A stretch of 64,000 nucleotides of DNA from Microvirga calopogonii (GCF_003347665.1 NZ_QDGA01000009.1:1-64000), one strand, 5' to 3'; positions 8,226-18,832 are shown, numbered from the stretch's first letter. The notes: generated by a model from the sequence alone, not told the origin. A program made the numbers and translations.

Positions 8226-9151
8226 GTGCGCACCTCCTGCACCGTGATGGAGAACGGCTCCTCCGGCTTCATCACGAGTTCCAGGCCGAAGCGCAGGCCG
8301 ACCGCCAGCAGCAGGATGGCCAGCAGGAAACGGAACAGCTCCGCCCGCAGGTGGCGGCCCATGCGCGCCCCGAACTGCGCGCCGAACACGCCGCCGACGA
8401 TGAGCAGGATCGCCAGGACCATGTCGACGGCTTGGTTTGTCACCGCATGGAGGATGAGAGCCACGAGGGTGGTGCAGACGATCTGGAACTGGGAGGTGCC
8501 CACGACCACGTTGGTGGGCACCCGGAAGATGTAGAGCAGGGCAGGCACCACGATGAAGCCGCCGCCGATGCCGAGCAGCGCGCCGGCGAAGCCGATGAAC
8601 AGCGACAGCCCGATGATCGGGATGATGCTCACATAAAGCTTGGAACGGTAGAAGCGCATGCGCAGGGGCCAGCCGAGATAGGGCGCATGCTCGCCGGCCC
8701 TGCGCCGCGGGCGCACCGCGCCGCCCTTCCGGCGGCTCCAGAATTCCCGGATGCTCTCCTTGAGCATCAGGCTGCCCACGATGGTGAACAGCGTCACGTA
8801 GGAGACGACGATGACGAGCTCGAGCTGGCCGGCCCGTCGCGCCGCCGCGAAGAACCACACGCCCAGCGCCGAGCCGACAAAGCCACCAGCGACCAAGATG
8901 GCGCCGAGCTTATGGTCGAGGGCGTTGCGGCGCAGCGCGCCGAGCACGCTCGTTGTGGAGGAGGCGACGATCTGCGCCGATTGGGTTGCCACCGCGACGG
9001 CCGGGGGGATGCCGAGGAAGATCAGGAGCGGCGTCATCAGAAAGCCGCCGCCGATCCCGAAAAGACCTGAAATGAAGCCTACCGCCGCCCCCATTCCCAG
9101 GATGAGAAGAACGCTCACAGGCATCTCGGCGATCGGCAAATAGATTTGCAC
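8222..9151 (-). CDS. Sulfite exporter TauE/SafE family permease
   Basis: About 309 residues, polytopic. The family's duplicated signature appears twice: GLFGIGGGFLMTPLL in the N-terminal half and GALLGIGGGFIVVPALL in the C-terminal half, each followed by hydrophobic helices. TauE/SafE proteins export sulfite, sulfoacetate or other organosulfur anions; the substrate here is not determined. I prefer a GTG start at 9151 because it gives the MQIYLPIAE N-terminus that I recall from homologues and has GGGGGAA upstream. An ATG at 9181 is the alternative. It is transcribed with the TIGR02186 gene. Confidence 0.88.
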   Translation of the reverse strand: MQIYLPIAEMPVSVLLILGMGAAVGFISGLFGIGGGFLMTPLLIFLGIPPAVAVATQSAQIVASSTTSVLGALRRNALDHKLGAILVAGGFVGSALGVWFFAAARRAGQLELVIVVSYVTLFTIVGSLMLKESIREFWSRRKGGAVRPRRRAGEHAPYLGWPLRMRFYRSKLYVSIIPIIGLSLFIGFAGALLGIGGGFIVVPALLYIFRVPTNVVVGTSQFQIVCTTLVALILHAVTNQAVDMVLAILLIVGGVFGAQFGARMGRHLRAELFRFLLAILLLAVGLRFGLELVMKPEEPFSITVQEVRT

Positions 9152-9254
9152 CCCGGTTCCCCCAATGGCCGGTGCAGCCATGTCGTTGTTACAGCATCAT
9201 GCAGGCGATGTAATGCTCATGTTCTGAATGGAAGATGACAAAGCCTGCGTGCCG

Positions 9255-12200
9255 TCAACTCCGGGTGCCCTGGGATCGATCCAGAGAGGCGGCCTGGCCC
9301 TGGGCGGAGATCGGCGGCTTGTTCGCGACGGGGTCGGCGGCCCTCGGGCGCCAGAGTTCGAGGGCGGCCTTGGCAGCCTTGAGCTCGGCCGGATTCAGGA
9401 ACACGGCGATCTCGTCGCGCTTCTGCGCGGCTTCCGGGTCGCCCTGGTCGGCCGCGAGGGAGAACCACTGGTAGGCCTTGGAGCGGTCGGGCCTTGCCCC
9501 GATGCCGCGGGCGAGCAGGATGCCCAGGTTGTACTGGCTGTCCCGCAGGCCATATTCCGCAGCCTCCGCGTACCAGCGAAGGGCGGCGGCGTAGTCCGGC
9601 TTGCCGTTCTTGCCCGAGGCGAGGACGGTGGCGAGGTTGTGCATGGCGCGGACGTTGCCGCCCAGCGCCGCACGCTCGTACCAGAAGGCGGCCTGCTTGA
9701 GATCGAGCGGAACGCCCTCTCCCTTCTCGTGCATCATGGCGAGCCGTTCCTGGGCCGGAGGCAGGCCCGCCTGGGAGACGCGCTCGAACAGACGGGCGGC
9801 GGCTTTCACGTCCCGTGCCATGCCGCGTCCTTCCGCGGCCCGCGCCGCGACCTCGTAGATCGCCGCCGCATCGCCTGACAAGGCCGCGTGCTGCAGCGAT
9901 GCCGGCGTATCGACGGGAATGCCGTCGATGGTCGCGGGATCGACGAGGAACTGCCCGGCCGGTAGAGGACCGGCGGGAATGGATCCCGTGGCGAGGCTGG
10001 ACGATTGGAAGAGATTTGCCTCGTCGGCCGGAGAGGCGTTGCCGGCTTCGTCGGCGCGCTTTGCCGGTGCAGGCTGTGCCGGCTCCTTCACGCCTGCCGG
10101 CGCCAGGGACAGGTCCTGCCCATACTGAGTGATCGATAGGATCTGGTAGGTGCCTGCGGCCAGGATCAGGAAGGCCAGTCCGAAGAGGAGGGGACGCCGC
10201 CGGTTGTCGAGGGTCCGGCGCAGGCGCTCGAAGAACGACGAGGGAGGCGACAGGGACTCGTCGGATTCCGGCTCTTCATCGGAGAGTTCCGCCTCCTGGG
10301 TCGCGGGCGCCGGGATGGATGCCGGCAGCTCCGGTGCGGCGTTCTGGACGGCTCGTCTCGCAGCGGCGATGAAGTTGGCGCGCACGTTTCCGACATCGGC
10401 CGCAGGAGCCGCATCCGGAGCCTGCGCCATGGACGATTCCCAGCGGGCGATGTCGAGCGCCTGCGGGGCGGTTTCTTCGATCTGAGTGAGAGTGGCGGCA
10501 TGGAGCCTGCGCACGGCGGCTTCCAGGCGATCCGCCGGCGGCAACGGTTCGGCGGCCGGGGGCGCCGATGTCCTGCCAGTGTCGGCGATGGTGACCGTGA
10601 TCTCGTTCGGCAGACGGGAGACGAGCGATTCCAGAGCGTCGTGAACGGCGCGCAGGGTTTCCTGGGTCTTCTTGTCGGAGCGGCTGTGCAGCGCCTTCAG
10701 CTCGACGAAGCCATGCTTGAGCGCATCGAAATCGCCCGTCTCCGGCAGGGTGGGGCGAATGTCGTTCAGCACGGTTCGGGCGGCGCGCTCGGCAATGTCG
10801 ACCGCTTCATCCCGCAGGCTCTTGAGATGGCCGGTCGCCTCGGTCAGGGCCGTGTGCATGGCCTCCCCGGGCATCGCCTCGAACCGTTCGGTCAGGGTTC
10901 TGATCTGTCGCTCGAGGGAATCGAGGCCAGCAGGCTGAGCCGGTGGCCGCTCGAGCTTCTCGCCGATGGAGCGGAGCATCTGTGCCATGTCGGCGGTGTC
11001 GGTCTGACGGCCGAGTTCACGCAGATCCTGCTCGATGCGGTCGAAGCGCCGCATCAGGGGCTCGTGGGAGGAGGGCTCCCGTTCGGCGACGGCTTCGATC
11101 CGCGAAGACAGCCGCTCGATCGTCCCGACCAGCCTATCGCTGTCGCCGACGCGGCTCTCCGACAGGCTGGCCATCCGCTCGCTGAGGAGCGCGAGCTGCG
11201 CGCTGATCGGGGTGAGATCGGTCGAGACGGGGTCCGGGCGGCGGACGAGAGCGTCGATCCGCCGGCTCAACGTCTCCAACTGCTCGGGAACCCGGCTCGT
11301 CTCCTGCGCGGTGGCGGTGACGTAGAGGGCCGAGCAGACATCATCGAGGGACGTCTTCAGGGCGGTGAAATCGCTCTTGCTCACCTGGTGGAGGCGAAGC
11401 TCCGAAACCTGACGGCTGATCGTGCCGATCTCGTCGGAGAGGCGGGCGATCTGCTGCGGTTCGGCCCGGTGCGCCAGATCCTGGCGCATGTCGACGATCT
11501 GGCCGCTGAGGAAGTCGACGACGGAACGGTCGACGCCCGTTGCGGCCAACGCGTCGATCTTGCCCTTGATCTGGTCGATCTCGCGGCCGATGCGTCGAAG
11601 CAGGCCTTCGCTGACTTCTTCCGACAGGGACTGGACCTGTTCGTAGAGAACCGTGATCGAGTTGGCGAGGGTCCGCAGATCCTTCGTCGTCGGTCCCTGT
11701 TCGAGCTCCCTCGAGATGGAGCCGAGAGCCGCATCGAGGGCCGCGATCTCGTCGCGGGTCGCCAGACTTTCAATGCCGGAGCGCAACCCATCGATCTCGG
11801 TCCGGATGCCTTCGACGGCCGGAGCCCAGATGGACTGCGGCTGCTCGAAATGCGAGGCGAGGCGGGACATGTCCGCTCGCAGGCCGGTCAGCGTCTCGGA
11901 CACGGGGGCGAGGGCCTTGAGCGCCGCCTCCATGGGAAATTCGATGCGTGGCGGATTGGTCCGCTCCGAGGTCACCTGGCGCTCGACCGAGTCGAGGCGG
12001 TCCTTCAGGGAGGACAGGGCCTGGGACAGTACCACGGCGATCCGGTCACGCTGGTCGGCGGAGCTCCGGGTGGCCTCGTTCAGACGGATCTCGGCCTGCT
12101 CGATCCAATGGGCCATGGATTCGAGCGCGATCGCCGTCTGCGCGGCTTGATCCTTGGCCTGGCGCTCGCTCTCCTGGGCCACGGCAGCCATCAGGGCTTC

Positions 12201-12428
12201 ATAATCCCGCCCGAGCTGGGAGCGGAGCGAAGGTGACCCGCGGGGGATTACGCTGTCGAGGTCGCTCCCGGCTTTCCGGAGCGGGGATGCCGGCTTGCTC
12301 TGCGCCTTTTCGAGCACGGAGACGGTCCATTCCTCAATGCTCATGCCGGCCCGCCGGGCCGCAGCGGCGATGAGCTCGCGGGCATTGAGGTCCAGGTCGT
12401 CAGGTCTTGAGAAGACGGATCGTCTCAT
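9255..12428 (-). CDS. PodJ-like polarity protein: coiled coil, one TM helix, Sel1 repeats
   Basis: A 1057-residue protein. A short N-terminal segment resembles PodJ-like proteins (R-x-A-G-M-S-I-E-E-W). It is followed by several hundred residues of heptad-rich, Arg/Glu/Asp/Leu coiled coil, a single transmembrane helix at about 745-763, and periplasmic Sel1/TPR-like repeats at about 870-1010 (A-x-x-x-x-x-A-A-x-x-G-x-x-x-A-x-x-x-L-G pattern). Rhizobial PodJ relatives organise the cell pole and often end in a peptidoglycan-binding domain. That terminal domain is absent here: the protein stops about 30 residues after the last repeat. It is a single-gene unit. Polar localisation is inferred from the family. 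Confidence 0.8.
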   Translation of the reverse strand: MRRSVFSRPDDLDLNARELIAAAARRAGMSIEEWTVSVLEKAQSKPASPLRKAGSDLDSVIPRGSPSLRSQLGRDYEALMAAVAQESERQAKDQAAQTAIALESMAHWIEQAEIRLNEATRSSADQRDRIAVVLSQALSSLKDRLDSVERQVTSERTNPPRIEFPMEAALKALAPVSETLTGLRADMSRLASHFEQPQSIWAPAVEGIRTEIDGLRSGIESLATRDEIAALDAALGSISRELEQGPTTKDLRTLANSITVLYEQVQSLSEEVSEGLLRRIGREIDQIKGKIDALAATGVDRSVVDFLSGQIVDMRQDLAHRAEPQQIARLSDEIGTISRQVSELRLHQVSKSDFTALKTSLDDVCSALYVTATAQETSRVPEQLETLSRRIDALVRRPDPVSTDLTPISAQLALLSERMASLSESRVGDSDRLVGTIERLSSRIEAVAEREPSSHEPLMRRFDRIEQDLRELGRQTDTADMAQMLRSIGEKLERPPAQPAGLDSLERQIRTLTERFEAMPGEAMHTALTEATGHLKSLRDEAVDIAERAARTVLNDIRPTLPETGDFDALKHGFVELKALHSRSDKKTQETLRAVHDALESLVSRLPNEITVTIADTGRTSAPPAAEPLPPADRLEAAVRRLHAATLTQIEETAPQALDIARWESSMAQAPDAAPAADVGNVRANFIAAARRAVQNAAPELPASIPAPATQEAELSDEEPESDESLSPPSSFFERLRRTLDNRRRPLLFGLAFLILAAGTYQILSITQYGQDLSLAPAGVKEPAQPAPAKRADEAGNASPADEANLFQSSSLATGSIPAGPLPAGQFLVDPATIDGIPVDTPASLQHAALSGDAAAIYEVAARAAEGRGMARDVKAAARLFERVSQAGLPPAQERLAMMHEKGEGVPLDLKQAAFWYERAALGGNVRAMHNLATVLASGKNGKPDYAAALRWYAEAAEYGLRDSQYNLGILLARGIGARPDRSKAYQWFSLAADQGDPEAAQKRDEIAVFLNPAELKAAKAALELWRPRAADPVANKPPISAQGQAASLDRSQGTRS

Positions 12429-12788
12429 GATGCGCTCGCGGGGTTACGCGTGAACTCATGCGGCTCGCACGGCCCCGTACCGATGCTCGCCTGACGGGCC
12501 TGGAGCCGGAAAGAGGCGAATCACGCCCGTCTCGAACCCTTCGCCCGACGCCGCAACTTTTGTCTCTCGTAGTAAAAAAGACGTTAAGGCGAGGGGAGTT
12601 AGCGGGAGCGGTCTTCAGACATCAGCCAAGTGCCGTTGCGTCACATGCGACAGGGCCGCTCTTTGCCTTTGCGGAACCGGTCTGTCGCAAGACTCTTGCA
12701 AGATGACCGGTAATTGTTTTATTATTTCGTTACGAAAGGATAAGTGCGCCGCACGAATCCTCTGACAATATCGATAATGGGGCGTTCC
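12429..12788. other. Divergent promoter region between podJ-like and merR genes
   Basis: About 360 bases without a gene. The segment 12690-12760 is AT-rich compared with its surroundings and likely holds the merR promoter. An ACCGGT pair flanks a small palindrome TCTTGCAAGA just before it. I see no clear CtrA or LexA site. Confidence 0.5.
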
Positions 12789-13199
12789 ATGAATCAGCTT
12801 ATAGGCACTTCGAATGCCGGCGAAGCCGGAGACAGTGCAAAATCCTATACGATCGGAGATCTCGCACGTGAGTTCGGGGTGACCCTCCGGACTTTGCGCT
12901 TCTATGAAGATCGTGGGCTTCTGTCTCCCCGCCGGGACGGAACGGCGCGCATCTACGATGCCCGCGACCGCGAGCGTCTGTCCGTCATCCTCAAGGGCAA
13001 GCAGCTCGGCTTCACGCTCACCGAGATCCGCGCCATGGTGGCCGAAGAGAGGTCGGGCGGCGGGGCGGCTATGAACCTCCAGCTCTCCCTTGATCAGATC
13101 GAGAGCCAGATTCAGCACCTCGAACAGCAGAAGAAGGAAATCGAGGAAGCGCTGGCCGAACTCCAGGCGCGCCGCGCCGGTCTCGCTGCCGCCGCCTGA
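12789..13199 (+). CDS. MerR family transcriptional regulator
   Basis: About 136 residues from the chosen ATG. The N-terminal MerR winged helix is clear (YTIGDLAREFGVTLRTLRFY, then EDRGLLSPRR with RIYD). The C-terminal dimerisation helix is long and heptad-rich (EQQKKEIEEALAELQ). It lacks the cysteine cluster of metal-sensing members. The subgroup and position, directly before an acyl-CoA dehydrogenase, thiolase and hydratase/dehydrogenase set, fit MerR regulators of fatty-acid or branched-chain catabolism such as LiuR. A perfect palindrome in front of the next gene (13368-13391) is a candidate binding site. In-frame starts at 12744 and 12777 are possible. Confidence 0.85.
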   Translation: MNQLIGTSNAGEAGDSAKSYTIGDLAREFGVTLRTLRFYEDRGLLSPRRDGTARIYDARDRERLSVILKGKQLGFTLTEIRAMVAEERSGGGAAMNLQLSLDQIESQIQHLEQQKKEIEEALAELQARRAGLAAAA

Positions 13200-13367
13200 A
13201 AGGCAGCGCTTCCCTAAAGACTTTGTCTTTCAAGGGCGCCCATTCGAGAGCAGGTGACATACCTGCTGCCGGGTGGGCGTTGCTGTTTGTCCGGAGCCGG
13301 CTTGGCTGGAAGCCACCTTCGTCGCTTCCACCAAAGATTTCCCACCCTACCTCTTTCCAAAACGGCC

Positions 13368-13391
13368 ATATAGTTTATATGTGAACTATAT
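13368..13391. promoter_or_regulatory. Perfect 8-bp inverted repeat, candidate operator
   Basis: The arms ATATAGTT (13368-13375) and AACTATAT (13384-13391) are exact inverted copies with an 8-base centre. The site lies 62 bases before the acyl-CoA dehydrogenase start, in an AT-rich island within very GC-rich DNA. It is the obvious candidate for regulator binding, with the adjacent MerR protein the likely ligand, although MerR sites more often overlap an extended 19-20 bp promoter spacer. No binding evidence exists from sequence alone. Confidence 0.55.
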
Positions 13392-13452
13392 CTTCGGCCG
13401 GTGCATACCCCATTGGGTCTTCGGCACCGGCGTCCGATTTGGGAGAGTCCGA

Positions 13453-15246
13453 ATGCCGGTCTACAAGGCACCCGTCGAAGACGTCATGTTCCTTCTGAAC
13501 GACGTGTTCCCGATTGAGCGGTACAACAATCTGCCCGGTTTCGCCGATGCGACGCCCGATACGGTCGAGGCCATCCTCTCTGAGGGCGCCAAGCTTTGCG
13601 AGGAGGAGTTCGCGCCCCTGAACCAGTCGGGCGACCAGGAAGGCTGCACCCGCAACCCGGATGGATCGGTGACGACGCCGAAGGGCTTCAAGGCGGCCTA
13701 TGAGGCCTATGCGACGGGCGGCTGGATGGGGTTGTCGGTGCCGGAGGAATACGGCGGGCAGGGGCTCCCCTCGGTCCTCAACACCATCATGCAGGAATTC
13801 ATCTCCTCGGCGAACCTCGCTCTCGGCATGTATCCGGGCCTGACGCAGGGAGCCATTGCGGCGCTCCTGGTGCACGGGACCGACGAGCAGAAGAAGACCT
13901 ACCTGCCGAAGATGGTGGAAGGCGCTTGGACCGGTACCATGAATCTCACCGAGCCCCATTGCGGCACGGATCTGGGCCTGCTCAAGACCAAGGCGGTTCC
14001 GAACGGCGACGGCTCCTACGCGATTTCGGGCACCAAGATCTTCATCTCCGCCGGCGAGCACGACATGGCGGAGAACATCGTCCATCTGGTGCTCGCCCGC
14101 ATCGAAGGCGCACCGGACGGCACCAAGGGCATCTCGCTTTTCGTTGTGCCGAAATTCCTCGTCAACGGTGACGGCTCGCTCGGCAATCATAACGGCGTCT
14201 CCTGCGGCTCCCTCGAGCACAAGATGGGCATCCACGGCAACGCCACCTGCGTGATGAACTACGACGGTGCGAAGGGCTGGCTCGTCGGCGAGGCGAACCG
14301 CGGCCTCAACGCGATGTTCGTGATGATGAACGAGGCGCGGCTCGCGGTCGGCGTCCAGGGGCTGTCCCAGTCGGAGGTCGCCTATCAGAATGCCGTGGCC
14401 TACGCGAAGGACCGCCTGCAGGGCCGTTCGCTCACGGGTGCGAAGTTCCCCGACAAGCCGGCGGATCCGATCATCGTGCATCCGGACGTGCGCCGCACGC
14501 TTCTCTCGATCAAGGCGTTCAACGAGGCGGCGCGCGCGCTCGTCGTCTGGACGGGGCTCAACAGCGACATCGCGCATCGCTCGTCCGACGATGCGCAGCG
14601 CCAGACCGCCGAGGATTACATGGGCCTGATGACACCCGTGGTGAAAGGCGTGCTCACCGATCTCGGCTTCGACAATGCCGTCAAGGCGCAGCAGATGTTC
14701 GGCGGCCACGGCTATATCGAGGAATGGGGCATGTCGCAGTTCGTGCGCGATGCCCGCATCGCCATGATCTACGAGGGCGCCAACGGGATTCAGGCCATGG
14801 ATCTCGTCGGCCGCAAGCTCGGCAAGGATGGCGGACGCGCCATCATGACCTTCTTCAACGAGGTCGGCGCCTTCTGCCAGGAGAATGCGGGCGACGAGAC
14901 CCTAAAGGCGTATATCGCTCCCCTGCAGCAGGGCCTCGGCCATCTGCAGCAGGCGACCATGTGGTTCATGCAGAACGCCATGGCGAAGCCCGACAACGCG
15001 GGCGCCGGCGCGACAGACTACATGCACCTCTTCGGCCTCGTGGTCCTTGGCTACATGTGGGCCAGGATGGCCAAGGCCGCGCAGGCCAGGAAGGCGCAAG
15101 GCAACGGCGTCGCCGACAAGATGGACGCGAAGCTGCTCACCGGCCGCTTCTTCATGGAGCGCCTGATGCCCGAGACCGGGATGCGCCTTGCGCGCATTTC
15201 TACGGGCGCGGACACGACCATGGCACTGCCGATGGAAGCCTTCTAA
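13453..15246 (+). CDS. Acyl-CoA dehydrogenase, FadE-like long form
   Basis: A 597-residue FAD-dependent enzyme that introduces the alpha-beta double bond into acyl-CoA, the first step of beta-oxidation. The start at 13453 is chosen for the GGGAGAG upstream and because MPVYKAPVEDVMFLLNDVF is the usual N-terminus of this roughly 600-residue subfamily; the 60 codons before it are promoter DNA. N-terminal, middle (MNLTEPHCGTDLGLL) and C-terminal ACAD domains are present. The catalytic Glu is in the YEGANGIQAMDLVGRKL segment near residue 440. The extra C-terminal helical domain typical of the long form is intact. It leads the beta-oxidation gene set. Confidence 0.92.
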   Translation: MPVYKAPVEDVMFLLNDVFPIERYNNLPGFADATPDTVEAILSEGAKLCEEEFAPLNQSGDQEGCTRNPDGSVTTPKGFKAAYEAYATGGWMGLSVPEEYGGQGLPSVLNTIMQEFISSANLALGMYPGLTQGAIAALLVHGTDEQKKTYLPKMVEGAWTGTMNLTEPHCGTDLGLLKTKAVPNGDGSYAISGTKIFISAGEHDMAENIVHLVLARIEGAPDGTKGISLFVVPKFLVNGDGSLGNHNGVSCGSLEHKMGIHGNATCVMNYDGAKGWLVGEANRGLNAMFVMMNEARLAVGVQGLSQSEVAYQNAVAYAKDRLQGRSLTGAKFPDKPADPIIVHPDVRRTLLSIKAFNEAARALVVWTGLNSDIAHRSSDDAQRQTAEDYMGLMTPVVKGVLTDLGFDNAVKAQQMFGGHGYIEEWGMSQFVRDARIAMIYEGANGIQAMDLVGRKLGKDGGRAIMTFFNEVGAFCQENAGDETLKAYIAPLQQGLGHLQQATMWFMQNAMAKPDNAGAGATDYMHLFGLVVLGYMWARMAKAAQARKAQGNGVADKMDAKLLTGRFFMERLMPETGMRLARISTGADTTMALPMEAF

Positions 15247-15254
15247 CCCACAAG

Positions 15255-15359
15255 TGTCATCCCGGCCGGAGCGTGAGCGAAGAGCCGGGATCGCATGACG
15301 AGCATAGTGCCTAATTCTGATAACGACCCCGGGTCGCACTTCGCTTGCCCGGGATGACG
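15255..15359. repeat. Intergenic palindromic repeats between acyl-CoA dehydrogenase and thiolase
   Basis: Two inverted GC-rich units, TGTCATCCCGGCCGG...GCCGGGAT and CCCCGGGTCGCA...TGCCCGGGATGACG, lie head to tail. The same TCATCCCGG/CCGGGATGA ends occur at 18833-18870 and 19040-19070. They may form hairpins in the operon transcript. Confidence 0.65.
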
Positions 15360-15382
15360 CTCAAATAAATCTGGAGGCCGCC

Positions 15383-16591
15383 ATGGCTGAAGCCTTTATC
15401 TACGACGCCGTCCGCACCCCGCGCGGACGCGGCAAGCCGGATGGCTCGCTGCATGAGGTTCCGGCGGTCGATCTCGCCGTGACGGCGCTCGATGCCATCC
15501 GCAAGCGCAATGATCTCGACCCGATGCTCGTGGAGGACGTGGTGCTCGGCTGCGTCGATCCCGTCGGCGAAGCCGGCGGCGATATCGCGCGTGCGGCGGC
15601 CTTGAAGGCAGGCTTCGGCAAGGAGGTGCCGGGCGTGCAGATCAACCGCTTCTGCGCCTCGGGCCTGGATGCGGTGAATTTCGCCGCCGCGCAGGTCATG
15701 TCGGGCATGAAGGACATCGCCATCGGCGGCGGCGTCGAATCCATGAGCCGCATCGGCATGGGTGCATCGGGCGGCGCATGGCCGGTCGATCCCGGCATCG
15801 CCATTCCTACGTATTTTCTTCCGCAGGGCATCTCGGCGGATCTGATCGCGACGAAGTACGGTTTTTCGCGCGACGACGTCGACGCCTATGCGGTCGAGTC
15901 GCAGAAGCGCGCGGCGAAAGCCTGGGACGAAGGACGCTTCGTCAAATCCGTCGTGCCGGTGAAGGACGTCAACGGCATCACGATCCTGGCCAAGGACGAG
16001 CACATGCGCCCGCAGACCGACATGCAGTCGCTTGGCCAGCTGAAAGCCGCGTTCGTGCAGATGGGCGAGATGGGCGGTTTCGACGCGGTCGCCATCGCGG
16101 CCCATCCGGACGTGGAAACCGTCAACCACGTGCATCACGCGGGTAATTCGTCGGGCATCGTGGATGGTGCGGCGGCCGTGCTCGTGGGATCGAAGCAAGG
16201 GGGCGAAAAGATGGGCCTGAAGCCCCGCGCGCGCCTCAAGGGCTTCGCCTCCATCGGCTCCGACCTCGCGCTCATGCTCACCGGTCCGATCGACGTCTCG
16301 GAACTGGCTTTGCGCAAGGCCGGCATGACGAAGGACGACATCGATCTCTTCGAGATCAACGAGGCGTTCTCGTCGGTGGTGCTGCGCTACATGCAGGCCC
16401 TGGATCTCGACCCGGCGAAGGTCAACGTGAACGGCGGCGCCATCGCCATGGGCCACCCCCTCGGCGCCACCGGCGCCATGATCCTCGGCACGGTGCTCGA
16501 CGAACTGGAACGCACGAACAAGCAGACGGCCCTGATCACGCTGTGCGTCGCCGCCGGCATGGGCACGGCCGCGATCATCGAGCGGGTTTGA
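15383..16591 (+). CDS. Acetyl-CoA C-acyltransferase (thiolase, FadA/FadI type)
   Basis: A 402-residue thiolase that cleaves 3-ketoacyl-CoA with CoA to acetyl-CoA and a shortened acyl-CoA. The acyl-accepting Cys91 is in NRFCASG, the active-site His is in [15 protein letters not shown], and the second Cys is in LCVAAGMG. The start ATG follows CTGGAGG. It sits between the acyl-CoA dehydrogenase and the multifunctional hydratase/dehydrogenase, 24 bases before the latter, so the three form a beta-oxidation operon. Degradative function is inferred from these neighbours; a biosynthetic (PhaA-like) role is less likely. Confidence 0.93.
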   Translation: MAEAFIYDAVRTPRGRGKPDGSLHEVPAVDLAVTALDAIRKRNDLDPMLVEDVVLGCVDPVGEAGGDIARAAALKAGFGKEVPGVQINRFCASGLDAVNFAAAQVMSGMKDIAIGGGVESMSRIGMGASGGAWPVDPGIAIPTYFLPQGISADLIATKYGFSRDDVDAYAVESQKRAAKAWDEGRFVKSVVPVKDVNGITILAKDEHMRPQTDMQSLGQLKAAFVQMGEMGGFDAVAIAAHPDVETVNHVHHAGNSSGIVDGAAAVLVGSKQGGEKMGLKPRARLKGFASIGSDLALMLTGPIDVSELALRKAGMTKDDIDLFEINEAFSSVVLRYMQALDLDPAKVNVNGGAIAMGHPLGATGAMILGTVLDELERTNKQTALITLCVAAGMGTAAIIERV

Positions 16592-16615
16592 GAAAGCGGG
16601 AAGGGGAGAACCACT

Positions 16616-18823
16616 ATGACGAACTTCACCAATTTCCGCTTCGAGGTCGACGCCGACGGTATCGCGCTTGCGACCTGGGACATGCCCGGTCGCTCCATGA
16701 ACGTGATCACGCCCGAGGTGATGGGAGAGCTGGAACGGATCATCGAGACGGTCGCCGGCGACGAGGCCATCAAGGGCTGCGTCATCACCTCCGGCAAGGA
16801 GGCTTTTTCCGGCGGCGCCGACCTCACCATGCTCCAGGGGCTCGGCGCCGAATATGCGCGCCTTGCGAAGGAGAAGGGCGAAGAGACCGCGATGCAGTTC
16901 TTCTTCGAGGAATCGCGCAAGCTCTCTCTGCTCTATCGCCGCCTCGAAACGAGCGGCAAGCCGTTTGCCGCAGCCATCCACGGCGTGTGCCTCGGCGGCG
17001 CCTTCGAGCTGGCGCTCGCCTGCCATTTCCGTGTTCTGTCGGATGTGGACTCCACCCGCGTCGGCCTGCCCGAGGTGAAGGTCGGGCTCTTCCCCGGCGC
17101 CGGCGGCACGCAGCGCGTGGCGCGTCTCATGCAGACGGGCGACGCTTTGCAGATGCTGTTCAAGGGCGAGCAGATCCGCCCACTCATGGCGCGCAACATG
17201 GGCCTCGTTCATGCGGTCGCGCCGCGTGATGCGATCGTCCAGACGGCGAAGGATTGGATCAGACAGGGCGGCTCCGCGGTCGCTCCTTGGGACCAGAAGG
17301 GCTACAAGCTGCCCTCCAACAAGGTCTATTCCGCCGCCGGCATGCAGATCTGGCCGCCGGCCAACGCCATCTATCGCCGCGAGACGCAGGACAATTACCC
17401 GGCGATCCGCGCGATTCTCGAATCCGTCTACCAGGGCCTGCAGCTGCCGATGGATCTGGCGCTCAAGGTGGAATCGCGCTGGTTCGCCAAGATCCTGCGT
17501 TCGAAGGAGGCGGCGGCGATGATCCGCACGCTCTTCATCTCCATGCAGGATCTCAACAAGGGCGCCCGCCGTCCCAAGGATGTCCCGCCTACGAGCCTGA
17601 GGAAGGTCGGCGTCGTCGGCGCGGGCTTCATGGGCGCGAGCGTGGCCTACGTCACGGCCAATGCCGGGCTCGACGTCGTGCTCATCGATCGCGACGTGGA
17701 ATCAGCCGAAAAGGGCAAGGCGCATTCGCACAAGCTCATGAGCGACCAGATCATGAAAGGCCGTGCCAAGACGGCGGATCGCGATGCGCTTCTGTCCCGC
17801 ATTGCGCCTTCCGCCGATTACGGTGATCTGGCCGATTGCGATCTCGTCATCGAGGCGGTGTTCGAGGATCCCAAGGTCAAGGCCGAGGTGATCGAGAAGG
17901 TGGAGGCTGCGATCCGGCCGGATTGCATCTTCGCGTCCAATACCTCGACCCTGCCGATCTCAGGGCTCGCCAGGCAATCGAAGAGGCCCGACCAGTTCAT
18001 CGGCATTCATTTCTTCTCGCCCGTCGAGAAGATGATGCTGGTCGAGATCATCATGGGCAAGGAAACAGGCGACAAGGCGCTCGCCACCGCGCTCGATTAT
18101 GTGCGGCTGATCAGGAAGACGCCGATCGTCGTCAACGACTCGCGCGGCTTCTTCGCCAATCGGTGCGTGCTCGCCTATATTCTCGAAGGCCACCTGATGT
18201 TCACCGAGGGCCTGCCGGCCGCGATGATCGAGCAGTCGGGCAAGCAGGCGGGCATGCCGGTCGGGCCGCTTTCGCTCAACGATGAGGTCGGCGTCGATCT
18301 CGGTCTCAAGATCCTGCGCGCCACGAAGGCGCAGCTGGGTGAATCCTCCATCGTGCCGCAGCAGGAAGAGCTGCTCACCGCGCTGGTGGAGAAGGAAGGG
18401 CGTCTCGGCCGCAAGAACCGCAAAGGCTTCTACGATTATCCGGAAGGTGGGCAGAAGCACCTGTGGCCGGGACTGAAGGATCTGCAGGCGAAGCACGTGG
18501 AGCCCGAACTCGTCGACATGCAGGAGCTGAAGCAGCGCCTACTCGTCACGCAGGCCCTGGAGGCCGCGCGCACCTTCGAGGAGGGCGTGATCACCGATCC
18601 GCGCGAAGCGGATGTGGGCTCCATCCTCGGCTTCGGCTTCGCGCCCTATACGGGCGGCGCGCTCTCCTACATCGACTTCATGGGCGCGAAGACCTTCGTG
18701 GAGCTGTGCAAGAATCTGCAGGCCAAGCACGGTGACCGGTTCGCGCCGCCGAAGATCCTGCTCGACATGGCAGCCTCCGGTGACACGTTCTACGGCCGCG
18801 CCGGGGCGAAGAAGGCGGCTTGA
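16616..18823 (+). CDS. Bifunctional enoyl-CoA hydratase/3-hydroxyacyl-CoA dehydrogenase (FadB/FadJ-like)
   Basis: A 735-residue fusion. The N-terminal third is a crotonase domain (GGADLTML oxyanion segment, [12 protein letters not shown], and [15 protein letters not shown] with the catalytic Glu). From about residue 328 an NAD-binding Rossmann domain begins ([11 protein letters not shown]). The two 3-hydroxyacyl-CoA dehydrogenase C-terminal domains follow ([19 protein letters not shown]). It hydrates enoyl-CoA and oxidises the 3-hydroxy product, the middle two steps of beta-oxidation. A GAAGGGGAG lies ten bases before the ATG. With the thiolase it would make the alpha2beta2 trifunctional-type complex of known FadB/FadA pairs. 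Confidence 0.93.
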   Translation: MTNFTNFRFEVDADGIALATWDMPGRSMNVITPEVMGELERIIETVAGDEAIKGCVITSGKEAFSGGADLTMLQGLGAEYARLAKEKGEETAMQFFFEESRKLSLLYRRLETSGKPFAAAIHGVCLGGAFELALACHFRVLSDVDSTRVGLPEVKVGLFPGAGGTQRVARLMQTGDALQMLFKGEQIRPLMARNMGLVHAVAPRDAIVQTAKDWIRQGGSAVAPWDQKGYKLPSNKVYSAAGMQIWPPANAIYRRETQDNYPAIRAILESVYQGLQLPMDLALKVESRWFAKILRSKEAAAMIRTLFISMQDLNKGARRPKDVPPTSLRKVGVVGAGFMGASVAYVTANAGLDVVLIDRDVESAEKGKAHSHKLMSDQIMKGRAKTADRDALLSRIAPSADYGDLADCDLVIEAVFEDPKVKAEVIEKVEAAIRPDCIFASNTSTLPISGLARQSKRPDQFIGIHFFSPVEKMMLVEIIMGKETGDKALATALDYVRLIRKTPIVVNDSRGFFANRCVLAYILEGHLMFTEGLPAAMIEQSGKQAGMPVGPLSLNDEVGVDLGLKILRATKAQLGESSIVPQQEELLTALVEKEGRLGRKNRKGFYDYPEGGQKHLWPGLKDLQAKHVEPELVDMQELKQRLLVTQALEAARTFEEGVITDPREADVGSILGFGFAPYTGGALSYIDFMGAKTFVELCKNLQAKHGDRFAPPKILLDMAASGDTFYGRAGAKKAA

Positions 18824-18832
18824 TCAACGGTT

